The notes: a model not told the origin generated them from the sequence alone. A DNA stretch of 64,000 nt from [Bacteroides] pectinophilus (GCA_025146925.1 CP102260.1:201001-265000), one strand, 5' to 3'; counted from the first letter of the stretch, positions 28,892 to 38,646 are shown. A program made the numbers and translations.

Positions 28892-28914
28892 GATAATTAT
28901 AGGGTGTAATTATC
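28892..28914 (+). promoter_or_regulatory. Inverted repeat upstream of the large secreted effector-like gene
   Basis: GATAATTA (28892-28899) and TAATTATC (28907-28914) are perfect inverted complements around a 7-bp spacer, 44 bp before the start. No consensus promoter is obvious; TTGTAA with TATGGT 17 bp later, just upstream, is a weak candidate. Confidence 0.4.
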
Positions 28915-28957
28915 AATTGGGTGAGGAGTATAATATATTTTATAAGGGAGAAAAGGG

Positions 28958-31900
28958 ATGAAAAACAACTTCAAAAAATGTGCCACAAGATTAGTGGCAG
29001 TGATGCTTGCGGCTGCAATATCGGTGGGCGTGCTTCCGTGTACATTGGTATATGCACAGGATAAGGAGAATCCGGTATATCCGTATACGATATTTGCCGG
29101 TTCCGGTGATGATGGTGCTATCACAATTAAGGCAGACAGCTTCAATGTTAATGGTGATATCGCAACGAATGGAACAATTATTGCATCGGGTAATCTGAAT
29201 ATAAACGGTAAAAAGACAGAAAAAGCCGGTGAGCAGATGATATCAGCGGTAAAAAGGCTTGAAGCCGCATATTACAGTGGCAATAACGTAAAAGACATTT
29301 CAGGGGATTTTCAGAAAAAGGATAATAATATAAACATCAACAATCCAATGCGTGTATCAGGCACGCTCGGTCTTCAGGGCAATGTGAGCCTTAATGCGGC
29401 AGTGATTGCGGACGGAGACATAACAATATCAGATGGAGTACTCAACTGCAATTCACCGTTAATCTGCTCCAGAACGGGCAGCATAACAATAGAGGCCGGC
29501 AGTGCGGGGCTTGGTGGTCTTATATATGCACCGGAGGGTGCAGTCACATTAAAATCAGACAATCTCAACCTTAACAATATAGTAATAATAGCGGACAATG
29601 TAATTATCAGCGGACGCAATATCAATGCCGGATATGGAAGAAGCGCGGCGGCAGCGATAGGAACCGAATCGGATGAGCCTGAGCAAAAGCCGGACACGCT
29701 TGATGCATTTATCCTGCTTTTCGGAGAATATGATACCAGAACAGGAAATATAGAGCTTGGCTGGATAACAGACTGTGAGGCAGCAGACTGTGAGATACAG
29801 GAGTCGGATGACGGAAGCTCATATTCAAAGACAGCCGCTGTCAAGGGCACATCCGAATATACATATGCCGTAAAAGAAGCATTTTCTTTAAAATACATAC
29901 GCATAGTATTAACAGACTCAGAAGGAAGGCGCAAGACAAGCGAACCACTCATAATACGCAGCAATGGTGTCGGCTACGAGGCAAAGATGGCGGACAGCGA
30001 CAATGACGGACTTCCTGATGCTTATGAAAAGATGCTCGGAACCAATCCAGATAATGCAGATACGGATTCAGACGGTCTGACAGATTATCAGGAGATAGTG
30101 CTTACAGACACAGATCCATTAAAATACGATTCGGCAACTCCGGGAATATCAGATGCCGATGCCGATGGTGATAACGATGGCTTAAGCAATATAAGGGAGA
30201 TACAGCTAGGAACAGATGCGGCAAGAACGGATACTGACGGAGATGGGCTGACGGATTATGAAGAGACAGAGATATATGGTACAGATCCGCTTAATCCTGA
30301 TACAGACAATGACACCATATCGGACAGGGATGAGATATTGGCAGGACTTAATCCGCTTAATCCATCAACAAACGGTGTGCCTGATGCGGAATGTACATTT
30401 GCCCAGACAATAAGCAAAGACAGCAATGTATTAAAAGAAATCAATACAGATGATAACCCATATGAATTATCAATAGACATTACGGCGGCAGGATATGCGG
30501 AGGGCAGCATTGAAGTGGAAGAAAGCGGCTATTCCGCTGCGATTGCCAATGACATTATTCTTGGAAAGGCAGCTGAAATCATATATTCAAACAGAATCGA
30601 TAAAATTACCGTGAAATTTTCCAATGTTTCATATGAAAGCAGCAAAGCGGAGAATGACAGCGGGGCATTTGCGGGAATAAAAAGATTCAACATATTCAGA
30701 TATTTCGAGGAAGTAAACATGCTGCTTCCTGTCGAGACATATTATGACGAGGCTTCAGGCACGATATATACAGATACGGACATGACAGGAACCTACTGCC
30801 TCGTTGATATGGAAGAATGGCTTGATGCAATAATGCCGGAAAACAGCGGCTCAGAGACAGCAGGCACAGATATCGGTGTGATGAGCTTACAGGCGGATAC
30901 AGAGGTTATGGCTTTGAACGGAAGTCCCACAGAAGCAGCTCAGCATGCAGTAACGGTACCTGCCGGGGATATTGAGATATCTCAGTACAACGGACATGGA
31001 TATGCAATATTTGACATGGACATGACATGGGAAGAGGCAAGGGATTATTGTCAGTCACTTGACGGACACCTTGTTACAATAGGCAGTCTTGAGGAGAATA
31101 TGTTCATACAGTCATTGGTATCTAATGCAGGAATAAAGTATGCTGCAATAGGAATGAGTGATGAGGAAGAGGAAGGCACATGGGTATGGGTGACCGGAGA
31201 GCCTATGGACTTTACATTCTGGAATTATCGCGAGCCTAATAATGCCGGTAATGAGGGACAGGATCATGGGTATATGTATGACAATGGACGATGGGATGAC
31301 GGATTTTATAATGTGAGATATCCGTTTATATGCGAATGGGATAATGGCTATACAAGTGATAATCAGTATATGTCATTTACCCCTACCGGCTGGAAATGGA
31401 TAAAACTTAAGGACAAGCTGTCACCGAGAAATAAGGTCGATACTGATGAAGATGGACTTGTAGATTGGCAGGAAGTAAAATCGAATCTGCTAAAAACAGA
31501 CGAAAATGATAATGTAATATTACCTACTTTCGAAGAAATATTAGAGCAGCTTGGCCCTGAACAATCAGTTATAGACAGTGCCTTAAAAATGTCTATAGCT
31601 AATAATGGAGATTTTGTAAGAGAAAAAATTGATAAACTTCGGTCAAAAAGAGTGCTTCCGTTGAATTCAGACCCAACCAAAGAGGATTCAGATGATGATG
31701 GACTTATGGATGGAAGAAATGTAGTATACAATAATAAGGTATTGGTTCCTACAGATTCTGCACCTTTTTATGCTAATGGAGATAAGAAAATATGGGATGC
31801 ACAAAGAAAACAGATAGACGCAGGAAATATACAAACACAATATGCAGATGATGATATTCCATATAATAAGCCAATGAATATAGCAGCTAAATATGCAGAT

Positions 31901-32563
31901 TTAATTGTGGATGGTTTTTTAAAAATTGATTCAGAAGATTATAAACAGATTGCTACTTATTGTAGAAAACATGTTAAAGAGTATTTTAATTCTGAAAAAG
32001 ATGCAAAATATGGTGCGGAATTCCTGAACTTTATTTATGATAGGGAAAGAGTTGCATACCATTCAAGACCTGAAACATGGCAAAAAGCATTTGGGTATAA
32101 TGATAATTATGATATTATATTTGATAATGGTACTTATATGAAAGCAAATAAGATAAAATTTGAACATAATGGTAAAGAACATATATTATGGTCATGGAAA
32201 GGTGATTATTGGAATTTACAGAGTGGGGCAGAAACCGGCGTTTATGTGTATGATAGATCAATTAAAAATATTTCACAGTATAATGCAATAGATGTAAATA
32301 TGCCAATGACTCTCTCATTATATTATATTAGAGATGATGGGGAAATAGACAGCATATTCAATTGGGTACCGGATGAATATCAATGGTGGATAACTGGATT
32401 TAATGCAAATTATAATAAAAAGAATCCAGACAATATGAAAAGTATATGCTCTGTAGATTTCTCATATAATCCGGATATGTATAAAAGTATAAGAATTATA
32501 AGCTATGACAGAGATAAACTTATATTTGATGATAAAAATTGTACTGTATGGATAATATTTTAG
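28958..32563 (+). CDS. Large secreted multidomain protein with C-type lectin and DUF4474-like C-terminus (polymorphic effector candidate)
   Basis: A 1201-residue protein with a signal peptide (residues 1-30). A beta-helix/bactofilin-like region rich in N/G/I repeats follows (about 45-225), then an FN3-like strand domain (247-333). Thrombospondin type 3-like Ca-binding repeats span 346-471 (DSDNDGLPD, DTDGDGLTD and others). A C-type lectin domain spans 677-798 with the sugar-binding EPN and WDD motifs and paired cysteines. Two more DxDxDG repeats lead to a C-terminal module, about 1060-1201, with WSWKGDYWNL, QWWITGFN and a final VWIIF, which I match to DUF4474. From about 31.48 kb the codon use shifts to A/T-rich. 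Downstream lie detached copies of its 3' end and DUF5104-like genes. The toxin role is inferred, not shown. Confidence 0.8.
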   Translation: MKNNFKKCATRLVAVMLAAAISVGVLPCTLVYAQDKENPVYPYTIFAGSGDDGAITIKADSFNVNGDIATNGTIIASGNLNINGKKTEKAGEQMISAVKRLEAAYYSGNNVKDISGDFQKKDNNININNPMRVSGTLGLQGNVSLNAAVIADGDITISDGVLNCNSPLICSRTGSITIEAGSAGLGGLIYAPEGAVTLKSDNLNLNNIVIIADNVIISGRNINAGYGRSAAAAIGTESDEPEQKPDTLDAFILLFGEYDTRTGNIELGWITDCEAADCEIQESDDGSSYSKTAAVKGTSEYTYAVKEAFSLKYIRIVLTDSEGRRKTSEPLIIRSNGVGYEAKMADSDNDGLPDAYEKMLGTNPDNADTDSDGLTDYQEIVLTDTDPLKYDSATPGISDADADGDNDGLSNIREIQLGTDAARTDTDGDGLTDYEETEIYGTDPLNPDTDNDTISDRDEILAGLNPLNPSTNGVPDAECTFAQTISKDSNVLKEINTDDNPYELSIDITAAGYAEGSIEVEESGYSAAIANDIILGKAAEIIYSNRIDKITVKFSNVSYESSKAENDSGAFAGIKRFNIFRYFEEVNMLLPVETYYDEASGTIYTDTDMTGTYCLVDMEEWLDAIMPENSGSETAGTDIGVMSLQADTEVMALNGSPTEAAQHAVTVPAGDIEISQYNGHGYAIFDMDMTWEEARDYCQSLDGHLVTIGSLEENMFIQSLVSNAGIKYAAIGMSDEEEEGTWVWVTGEPMDFTFWNYREPNNAGNEGQDHGYMYDNGRWDDGFYNVRYPFICEWDNGYTSDNQYMSFTPTGWKWIKLKDKLSPRNKVDTDEDGLVDWQEVKSNLLKTDENDNVILPTFEEILEQLGPEQSVIDSALKMSIANNGDFVREKIDKLRSKRVLPLNSDPTKEDSDDDGLMDGRNVVYNNKVLVPTDSAPFYANGDKKIWDAQRKQIDAGNIQTQYADDDIPYNKPMNIAAKYADLIVDGFLKIDSEDYKQIATYCRKHVKEYFNSEKDAKYGAEFLNFIYDRERVAYHSRPETWQKAFGYNDNYDIIFDNGTYMKANKIKFEHNGKEHILWSWKGDYWNLQSGAETGVYVYDRSIKNISQYNAIDVNMPMTLSLYYIRDDGEIDSIFNWVPDEYQWWITGFNANYNKKNPDNMKSICSVDFSYNPDMYKSIRIISYDRDKLIFDDKNCTVWIIF

Positions 32564-32667
32564 ATGTTGCATAAAATCATGCGGTAAGTTATTTGTACAT
32601 GTTTGGATTGGCGTGTACAAACCTATTTAATCTGATGAAGAACTACAACTATAGACAGGAGGCCGAA

Positions 32668-33549
32668 ATGAAGAAATATATATTATCATTGTTGGTAATT
32701 GCGATTGTATGCGTTGCGGGCTGTGGATTAAAAGCACATAATAATGACTCACATTATATAAATGCAGAACAGGAAGGAAATGACAGCGAAAAAATGCTGT
32801 ATGAAATCCTTCAGTGTTTTAATGACAAGGATGCGGACAGATTAAAGGGGATGTTTGCTCCTGACATAAAAGATAAATATGACATTGATGGTCAGATAAA
32901 CTACGCATTCAAAATGTACAACGGAGAATCTGTGTATGATGGAGAAGTACGAAACGGAGGTATAGCGAGCAGCACCATAAAAGACGGGATATATATTGAA
33001 AAAACAGTTGATGCGGTACTGAACGGAATTAAGACAAATCAGGAGGAAACATTCAGGATAACAATTATCAGAAGAGTTGTAGATGATGCTGTCCCACAGG
33101 CAGTCGGATTGGAAAAAATATATCTACAGGATGGAGATTATAAAGCCAAAGCTGTAATAGGAAAAACTTATAGAGGAGAAGAAACAGATATCAGGCAGCA
33201 GAACCAGACATTTAGTGATGATGTGGATGAAACGGCATCAATAATAGTTACGAACGGGCAGACAGATAAAGATAAAGTATTGCAGAATGGAAATGAAAAC
33301 ATAATCTATGTGGAAAATTTACTACAGAGTATGAACATGACACCATATGAAGGTAATGAAGAAGAGTATTCCCAATATGATTATAAATTTACTGTTCTTA
33401 ATCGTAAGAATCAGCTTAAAAGTATGTATACAATGACTAATAACCATTGCTGTATAACCGATAAGGACTACAAGGATACATATTACACAATTGATGACAC
33501 TTCCACCTACAACGAACTAATAGAATTTGCAAAATCGCTGGTGGATTAA
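32668..33549 (+). CDS. DUF5104-like lipoprotein, cassette 1 (putative immunity)
   Basis: A 293-residue lipoprotein: MKKYILSLL signal and lipobox VAGC (Cys near 19). The N-terminal domain has the family core EILQCFNDKDADRLKGMF (about 48-65) and resembles DUF5104 to about residue 180. A second domain (about 185-293) begins ETASIIVTNGQ and ends TYNELIEFAKSLVD. Start chosen at 32668 with GGAGG upstream; a longer frame from 32593 lacks a site. It is the first gene after the effector candidate, 104 nt away, and so its likely cognate partner. N-domain type A, C-domain type 1. Confidence 0.75.
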   Translation: MKKYILSLLVIAIVCVAGCGLKAHNNDSHYINAEQEGNDSEKMLYEILQCFNDKDADRLKGMFAPDIKDKYDIDGQINYAFKMYNGESVYDGEVRNGGIASSTIKDGIYIEKTVDAVLNGIKTNQEETFRITIIRRVVDDAVPQAVGLEKIYLQDGDYKAKAVIGKTYRGEETDIRQQNQTFSDDVDETASIIVTNGQTDKDKVLQNGNENIIYVENLLQSMNMTPYEGNEEEYSQYDYKFTVLNRKNQLKSMYTMTNNHCCITDKDYKDTYYTIDDTSTYNELIEFAKSLVD

Positions 33550-33642
33550 GCATTGCAATACGTATCTGTGACAGATGGGCTGTGCCGACCTGTTTGTCAC
33601 AGGTGCTTAGCTGCTAAGAAACAACTATGATAGCATGCATAA
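33550..33642 (+). repeat. Intercassette structured repeat, copy 1
   Basis: A segment of about 95 bp, starting right after the stop of a DUF5104-like gene and recurring five times. It can form the stem CTGTGACA/TGTCACAG (33566-33573, 33595-33602) and the palindrome CTTAGCTGCTAAG (33606-33618), and ends with GCATGCAT. No T-run follows, so it is not a standard terminator. Confidence 0.75.
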
Positions 33643-33849
33643 AATTGGGCACCGGATGAACCTCAATGGTGGATAACCGGATTTAGCAGGAAGGATATGT
33701 TTTTTATTAATCATGATAAACTCAGAATGATCTGTTCGGTGGATATGTCATCAAAAAAAGAGATTTATATGGAAATGAGTAAAAAATTCAGAACAAATAA
33801 AGATATCATTTTTGATGATGATATCTATACATTATGGGTGACATTTTAG
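33643..33849 (+). pseudogene. Detached 3' tail of the effector gene, variant b
   Basis: An uninterrupted frame of 68 residues beginning NWAPDEPQWWITGF, matching NWVPDEYQWWITGF of the 1201-residue protein, then diverging (SRKDMFFINHDKLRMICSVD) and ending YTLWVTF. There is no start codon of its own; a stop lies just upstream. It is an alternative C-terminus lying 5' of a different DUF5104-like gene, as in orphan toxin-tail cassettes. Confidence 0.75.
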
Positions 33850-33866
33850 ATAAGATAGGAGAGTAT

Positions 33867-34754
33867 ATGAATAAAAAAGTAAAATATGGCATAGCAGGTG
33901 CATGCCTGATGCTGATTATCTTCATTGTATATATGATATGTACATATAACCCGGACAGATATTATAAATCATATGAAGAAGAAAACTATGCTATCGTAAT
34001 GGAAATAATAAGATGCTTTGACGAAAGAGATTCGGCAGCCTTGGAAAAAATGTTTTCAAATAATGTGCGTAGTCATAATTCAGTGCGTGCACAGATACAG
34101 TCAGCGTTTGCAATATATAACAGTAAATCGTCTTCCTGTGAGGAATTTTTTGATCAGGGTGTGTATGAAAGCAACGCAAGTTATGGCCGGTATTTGTATA
34201 AAAGTGTTGGTGCAGATATGAAAAAAGTGGTACTTGAAGATGGAAAGGAGTTTGATATTGGGTTTATCAGATGTGTAATAAATGAAAAAGATTCTGATGA
34301 AGTAGGAATGAGAAAGATATATCTTACAGATCCTGAATATGGACATCTTGCGATAATAGGTGATGTTGATCATTACACTGAAAAGATAGTCAGACGTAAT
34401 ATAGATGCGTCTAACGGAATTACAGAAGAGTATATAGATGAAACGGCATCAATAGTAATAAGAAATGGCAAAACAAATGAAGCACATGTTATCCAAAATG
34501 ATGAGGAATCAATAGGCAAAATAGAGCAAATGCTTCAAGGTATGTCAATGATACCATGTTCAGAAGAATCATATGATGAATGGGATTATAAGTATACGCT
34601 GAGCAATCGGAAGAATCAATTCAAGGTTATGTATATATTTAGAGATGGACATTGTTGTGTAAACGATAAAGATAACAATAATACATATTACACAATTGAT
34701 GACACCTCCACCTACAACGAACTAATAGAATTTGCAAAATCGCTGGTGGATTAA
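33867..34754 (+). CDS. DUF5104-like membrane-anchored protein, cassette 2
   Basis: A 295-residue relative of cassette 1 with a distinct N-terminal domain (type B: EIIRCFDERDSAALEKMF near 45-62) behind an uncleaved signal anchor (YGIAGACLMLIIFIVYMIC) rather than a lipobox. Its C-terminal domain is type 2 (SIVIRNGKTNEAHVIQNDEE, then CSEESYDEWDYKYTLSNRKN) and the last 20 residues are the common end. The start at 33867 has GGAGAG at 3-4 nt; it lies 17 nt after the tail fragment, so the pair behaves as one cassette. Confidence 0.72.
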   Translation: MNKKVKYGIAGACLMLIIFIVYMICTYNPDRYYKSYEEENYAIVMEIIRCFDERDSAALEKMFSNNVRSHNSVRAQIQSAFAIYNSKSSSCEEFFDQGVYESNASYGRYLYKSVGADMKKVVLEDGKEFDIGFIRCVINEKDSDEVGMRKIYLTDPEYGHLAIIGDVDHYTEKIVRRNIDASNGITEEYIDETASIVIRNGKTNEAHVIQNDEESIGKIEQMLQGMSMIPCSEESYDEWDYKYTLSNRKNQFKVMYIFRDGHCCVNDKDNNNTYYTIDDTSTYNELIEFAKSLVD

Positions 34755-34791
34755 GCGTTGCAAAGAGTACCAAGGCAGACAGGAGGCTGAA

Positions 34792-35016
34792 ATGAAGAAG
34801 TATATATTATCCTTGTTGATAATTGCGATTGTATGCGCTGTGGGCTGTGGATTAAAAGCACATAAAAATGACTCACATTATATAAATGCAGAACAGGAAG
34901 GAAATGACAGCGAAAAAATGCTGTATGAAATCCTTCAGTGTTTTAATGACAAGGATGCGGACAGATTAAAGGGGATGTTTGCTCCTGACATGGATAATAT
35001 TTTAGATGTTGCATAA
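34792..35016 (+). pseudogene. Truncated cassette gene joined to the effector 3' end
   Basis: A 74-residue frame: the type A lipoprotein start and core run to GMFAPDM, then the frame enters DNA identical to the last codons of the effector gene (ATGGATAATATTTTAG), read in a different frame, and stops. A deletion has fused the 5' end of one immunity-like gene to the 3' end of a tail, removing about 75% of the protein. Lipobox and ribosome site are intact, so a short lipopeptide might still be made. Confidence 0.7.
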
Positions 35017-35109
35017 AATCATGCGGTAAGTTATTTGTACATGTTTGGATTGGCGTGTGCAAACCTATTTAATCTGATGAAGAACTACAACTATAGACAG
35101 GAGGCCGAA

Positions 35110-35991
35110 ATGAAGAAATATATATTATCATTGTTGGTAATTGCGATTGTATGCGTTGCGGGCTGTGGATTAAAAGCACATAATAATGACTCACATTATA
35201 TAAATGCAGAACAGGAAGGAAATGACAGCGAAAAAATGCTGTATGAAATCCTTCAGTGTTTTAATGACAAGGATGCGGACAGATTAAAGGGGATGTTTGC
35301 TCCTGACATAAAAGATAAATATGACATTGATGGTCAGATAAACTACGCATTCAAAATGTACAACGGAGAATCTGTGTATGATGGAGAAGTACGAAACGGA
35401 GGTATAGCGAGCAGCACCATAAAAGACGGGATATATATTGAAAAAACAGTTGATGCGGTACTGAACGGAATTAAGACAAATCAGGAGGAAACATTCAGGA
35501 TAACAATTATCAGAAGAGTTGTAGATGATGCTGTCCCACAGGCAGTCGGATTGGAAAAAATATATCTACAGGATGGAGATTATAAAGCCAAAGCTGTAAT
35601 AGGAAAAACTTATAGAGGAGAAGAAACAGATATCAGGCAGCAGAACCAGACATTTAGTGATGATGTGGATGAAACGGCATCAATAATAGTTACGAACGGG
35701 CAGACAGATAAAGATAAAGTATTGCAGAATGGAAATGAAAACATAATCTATGTGGAAAATTTACTACAGAGTATGAACATGACACCATATGAAGGTAATG
35801 AAGAAGAGTATTCCCAATATGATTATAAATTTACTGTTCTTAATCGTAAGAATCAGATTAAAGCATGGTATACATTTAAGGATGAAAAATGCAGAGTGAG
35901 GGATAAAGACAGTAAAATTACATATTACACAATTGATGACACTTCCACCTACAACGAACTAATAGAATTTGCAAAATCGCTGGTGGATTAA
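35110..35991 (+). CDS. DUF5104-like lipoprotein, cassette 3
   Basis: A 293-residue lipoprotein almost identical to cassette 1, including about 100 bp of leader, up to residue about 247 (NRKNQ). It then differs (IKAWYTFKDEKCRVRDKDSKI) before the common end. N-domain type A, C-domain type 1 with an exchanged segment. The near-identity over about 850 bp, 2442 bp apart, indicates a recent duplication or gene conversion. Lipobox VAGC. Confidence 0.74.
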   Translation: MKKYILSLLVIAIVCVAGCGLKAHNNDSHYINAEQEGNDSEKMLYEILQCFNDKDADRLKGMFAPDIKDKYDIDGQINYAFKMYNGESVYDGEVRNGGIASSTIKDGIYIEKTVDAVLNGIKTNQEETFRITIIRRVVDDAVPQAVGLEKIYLQDGDYKAKAVIGKTYRGEETDIRQQNQTFSDDVDETASIIVTNGQTDKDKVLQNGNENIIYVENLLQSMNMTPYEGNEEEYSQYDYKFTVLNRKNQIKAWYTFKDEKCRVRDKDSKITYYTIDDTSTYNELIEFAKSLVD

Positions 35992-36080
35992 GCATTGCAA
36001 TACGCATCTGTGACAGACAGGCTGTGCCTGCTTGTTACAGGTGCTTAGCTGCTAAGAAACAACTATGATAGCATGCATAA
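35992..36080 (+). repeat. Intercassette structured repeat, copy 2
   Basis: Second copy, slightly shorter (the segment after the first stem arm lacks a few bases: TGCTTGTTACAG). The CTTAGCTGCTAAG palindrome and GCATGCAT end are kept. Confidence 0.72.
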
Positions 36081-36284
36081 AACTCGGCACCGGATGAACC
36101 TCAATGGTGGATAACTGGATTTAATGCAAATTATAATAAAAAGAATCCAGACAATATGAAAAGTATATGCTCTGTCGATTTCTCATATAATCCGGATATG
36201 TATAAAAGTATAAGAATTATAAGCCATGACAGAGATAAACTTATATTTGATGATAAAAATTGCACTGTATGGATAATATTTTAG
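36081..36284 (+). pseudogene. Detached 3' tail of the effector gene, same type as the main gene
   Basis: The frame from 36087 reads APDEPQWWITGFNANYNKKN and on to CTVWIIF, open to TAG at 36282-36284. It matches the C-terminal 65 residues of the intact effector candidate apart from a few substitutions (APDEPQ for VPDEYQ; SHDRD for SYDRD). It is followed by the same leader as cassette 1 and then cassette 4. Confidence 0.75.
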
Positions 36285-36388
36285 ATGTTGCATAAAATCA
36301 TGCAGTAAGTTATTTGTACATGTTTGGATTGGCGTGTGCAAACCTATTTAATCTGATGAAGAACTACAACTATAGATAGGAGGCTGAA

Positions 36389-37264
36389 ATGAAGAAGTAT
36401 ATATTATCATTGTTGATAATTGCAATTGTATGCGCTGCGGGCTGTGGATTAAAAGCACATAAGAATGACTCACATTATATAAATGCAGAACAGGAAGGAA
36501 ATGACAGCGAAAAAATGCTGCATGAAATCCTTCAGTGTTTTAATGACAAGGATGCGGACAGATTAAAGGGGATGTTTGCTCCTGACATAAAAGATAAATA
36601 TGACATTGATGGTCAGATAAACTACGCATTCAAAATGTACAACGGAGAATCTGTGTATGATGGAGAAGTACGAAACGGAGGTATAGCGAGCAGCACCATA
36701 AAAGACGGGATATATATTGAAAAAACAGTTGATGCGGTACTGAACGGAATTAAGACAAATCAGGAGGAAACATTCAGGATAACAATTATCAGAAGGGTTG
36801 TAGATGATGCTAATCCACAGGCGGTCGGATTGGAAAAAATATATCTACAGGATGGAGATTATAAAGCCAAAGCTGTAATAGGAAAAACTTATAGAGGAGA
36901 AGAAACAGATATCAGGCAGCAGAACCAGACAGTTAGTGATGATGTGGATGACACGGCATCAATAGTAATAAGAAATGGCAAAACAAATAGAGCACATGTT
37001 ATCCAAAATGATGAGGAATCAATAGGCAAAATAGAGCAAATGCTTCAAGGTATGTCAATGATACCATGTTCAGAAGAATCATATGATGAATGGAATTATA
37101 AGTATACGCTGAGCAATCGGAAGAATCAATTCAAGGTTATGTATATATTTAGAGATGGACATTGTTGTGTAAACGATAAAGATAACAATAATACATATTA
37201 CACAATTGACGACACCTCCACCTACAACGAACTAATAGAATTCGCAAAATCGCTGGTGGATTAA
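36389..37264 (+). CDS. DUF5104-like lipoprotein, cassette 4 (mosaic)
   Basis: A 291-residue lipoprotein with the type A N-terminal half of cassettes 1 and 3 (lipobox AAGC) joined near residue 190 (DDVDDTASIVIRN) to the type 2 C-terminal domain of cassette 2. The switch lies in a conserved ETAS/DTAS stretch, which makes this gene direct evidence of recombination between cassettes. AGGAGG precedes the ATG. Confidence 0.75.
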   Translation: MKKYILSLLIIAIVCAAGCGLKAHKNDSHYINAEQEGNDSEKMLHEILQCFNDKDADRLKGMFAPDIKDKYDIDGQINYAFKMYNGESVYDGEVRNGGIASSTIKDGIYIEKTVDAVLNGIKTNQEETFRITIIRRVVDDANPQAVGLEKIYLQDGDYKAKAVIGKTYRGEETDIRQQNQTVSDDVDDTASIVIRNGKTNRAHVIQNDEESIGKIEQMLQGMSMIPCSEESYDEWNYKYTLSNRKNQFKVMYIFRDGHCCVNDKDNNNTYYTIDDTSTYNELIEFAKSLVD

Positions 37265-37357
37265 GCATTGCAATACGCATCTGTGACAGACAGGCTGTGC
37301 CGGCTTGTTTGTTACAGGTGCTTAGCTGCTAAGAAACAACTATAATAGCATGCATAA
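37265..37357 (+). repeat. Intercassette structured repeat, copy 3
   Basis: Third copy of the 95-bp unit, with both inverted-repeat elements; the first right arm reads TGTTACAG. Confidence 0.72.
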
Positions 37358-37560
37358 AATTGGGCACCGGATGAACCTCAATGGTGGATAACCGGATTTA
37401 GCAGGAAGGATATGTTTTTTATTAATCCTGATAAGCTCAGGATTATTTGTTCGGTGGATATGTCAGAGCATAGGGGCTTTTTAATGAGCTTAAAACATCA
37501 TATGAAAATAAAGACAAAAATATTATATTCGATAACAACATGGTATGGGTTACTTTTTAG
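37358..37560 (+). pseudogene. Detached 3' tail of the effector gene, variant c, frameshifted
   Basis: It starts APDEPQWWITGFSRKD at 37364 and continues to SVDMSEHRG. A one-base loss in a T run then shifts the frame. In the other frame the expected end (NIIFDNN, then VWVTF and TAG at 37558-37560) is readable. It is a decaying tail of a third type. Confidence 0.7.
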
Positions 37561-37571
37561 GAGCTAATCTT

Positions 37572-38465
37572 ATGAAGAAAAGATTTTTATTTATAATTAT
37601 TGCTATAGCGGTTGCTGTATACGGATACAGGACATGGCATTTTATTATGGAAATAAGAAGTGATTATTATGTGGCTAAAGAGCAAAAATGTAATGAAGAA
37701 TTTGCTGAAGAGATACTAAGATGTTTTGACGAAAAAGACTCAGAACAATTAAAGAAACTGTTTAATAAAAATTTAATGGGAAACAGTTCACTGAATTCTC
37801 AGATAAAGGAGGCTTTTGCAATTTATGAAGGGAAGTCATCAGGTTATGAAAAATTAGATAACAAAGGTGTTTTTTCATCAAATGCAGATAATGGTATATA
37901 TATAGAACGTAGTGTCGGTGAATCAATAGAAGGAATAAAGGTTGGCGATAATAAATTTACGATTATGTTTATCAGATGTTCTTTAGATGCTAAAGATTCC
38001 AATAATGTCGGATTGGTAAGGGTATATTTAGAAGATGATAAACATATGAACCTCTCAATAATTGGAGATATTAGCACATGGGAAGTACAACAACTCAAAA
38101 AAAACTTAGATGAGCGTAATGGAATTACAGAAGAGTATATAGATGAAACGGCATCAATAATAGTTACGAACGGGCAAACAGATAAAGATAAAGTATTGCA
38201 GAATGGAAATGAAAACATAATCTATGTGGAAAATTTACTACAGAGTATGAACATGACACCATATGAAGGCAACGAAGAAGAGTATTCCCAATATGATTAT
38301 AAATTCACCGTTCTTAATCGTAAGAATCAGCTTAAAAGTATGTATACAATGACTAATAACCATTGCTGTATAACAGATAAGGACTACAAGGATACATATT
38401 ACACAATTGATGACACCTCCACCTACAACGAACTTATAGAATTTGCAAAATCACTGGTGGATTAA
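37572..38465 (+). CDS. DUF5104-like membrane-anchored protein, cassette 5
   Basis: A 297-residue protein with a signal anchor (FLFIIIAIAVAVYGY), no lipobox, and a fourth kind of N-terminal domain (type C: EILRCFDEKDSEQLKKLF near 50-67, then NSSLNSQIKEAFAIYEGKSS). It carries the type 1 C-terminal domain of cassette 1 (IIVTNGQTDKDKVLQNGNEN). The start at 37572 has AGGAGC upstream; 11 nt separate it from the preceding tail. Confidence 0.73.
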   Translation: MKKRFLFIIIAIAVAVYGYRTWHFIMEIRSDYYVAKEQKCNEEFAEEILRCFDEKDSEQLKKLFNKNLMGNSSLNSQIKEAFAIYEGKSSGYEKLDNKGVFSSNADNGIYIERSVGESIEGIKVGDNKFTIMFIRCSLDAKDSNNVGLVRVYLEDDKHMNLSIIGDISTWEVQQLKKNLDERNGITEEYIDETASIIVTNGQTDKDKVLQNGNENIIYVENLLQSMNMTPYEGNEEEYSQYDYKFTVLNRKNQLKSMYTMTNNHCCITDKDYKDTYYTIDDTSTYNELIEFAKSLVD

Positions 38466-38560
38466 GCGCTGCAATACGCATCTGTGACAGATAGGCTGTG
38501 CCGGCTTGTTTGTCACAGGTGCTTAGCTGCTAAGAAACAACTATGATAGCATGCATAAAA
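38466..38560 (+). repeat. Intercassette structured repeat, copy 4
   Basis: Fourth copy of the 95-bp unit; CTGTGACA/TGTCACAG and CTTAGCTGCTAAG are both perfect here. Confidence 0.72.
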
Positions 38561-38631
38561 CTCGCCACCGGTTGAGCCTCAATAATGTTATTTTAGACAA
38601 AGAGAACCATACAGTCTGGATTGTGTTTTAG
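38561..38631 (+). pseudogene. Detached effector 3' tail, variant d, internally deleted
   Basis: The opening CACCGG...GAGCCTCAA block is recognisable but followed at once by NNVILDKENHTVWIVF and TAG (38581-38631). About 45 codons between the QWWITGF block and the terminal strand are missing. The ending differs from variants a-c, so it was a fourth tail type. Confidence 0.65.
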
Positions 38632-38646
38632 GAGAATGGAAAGCTG

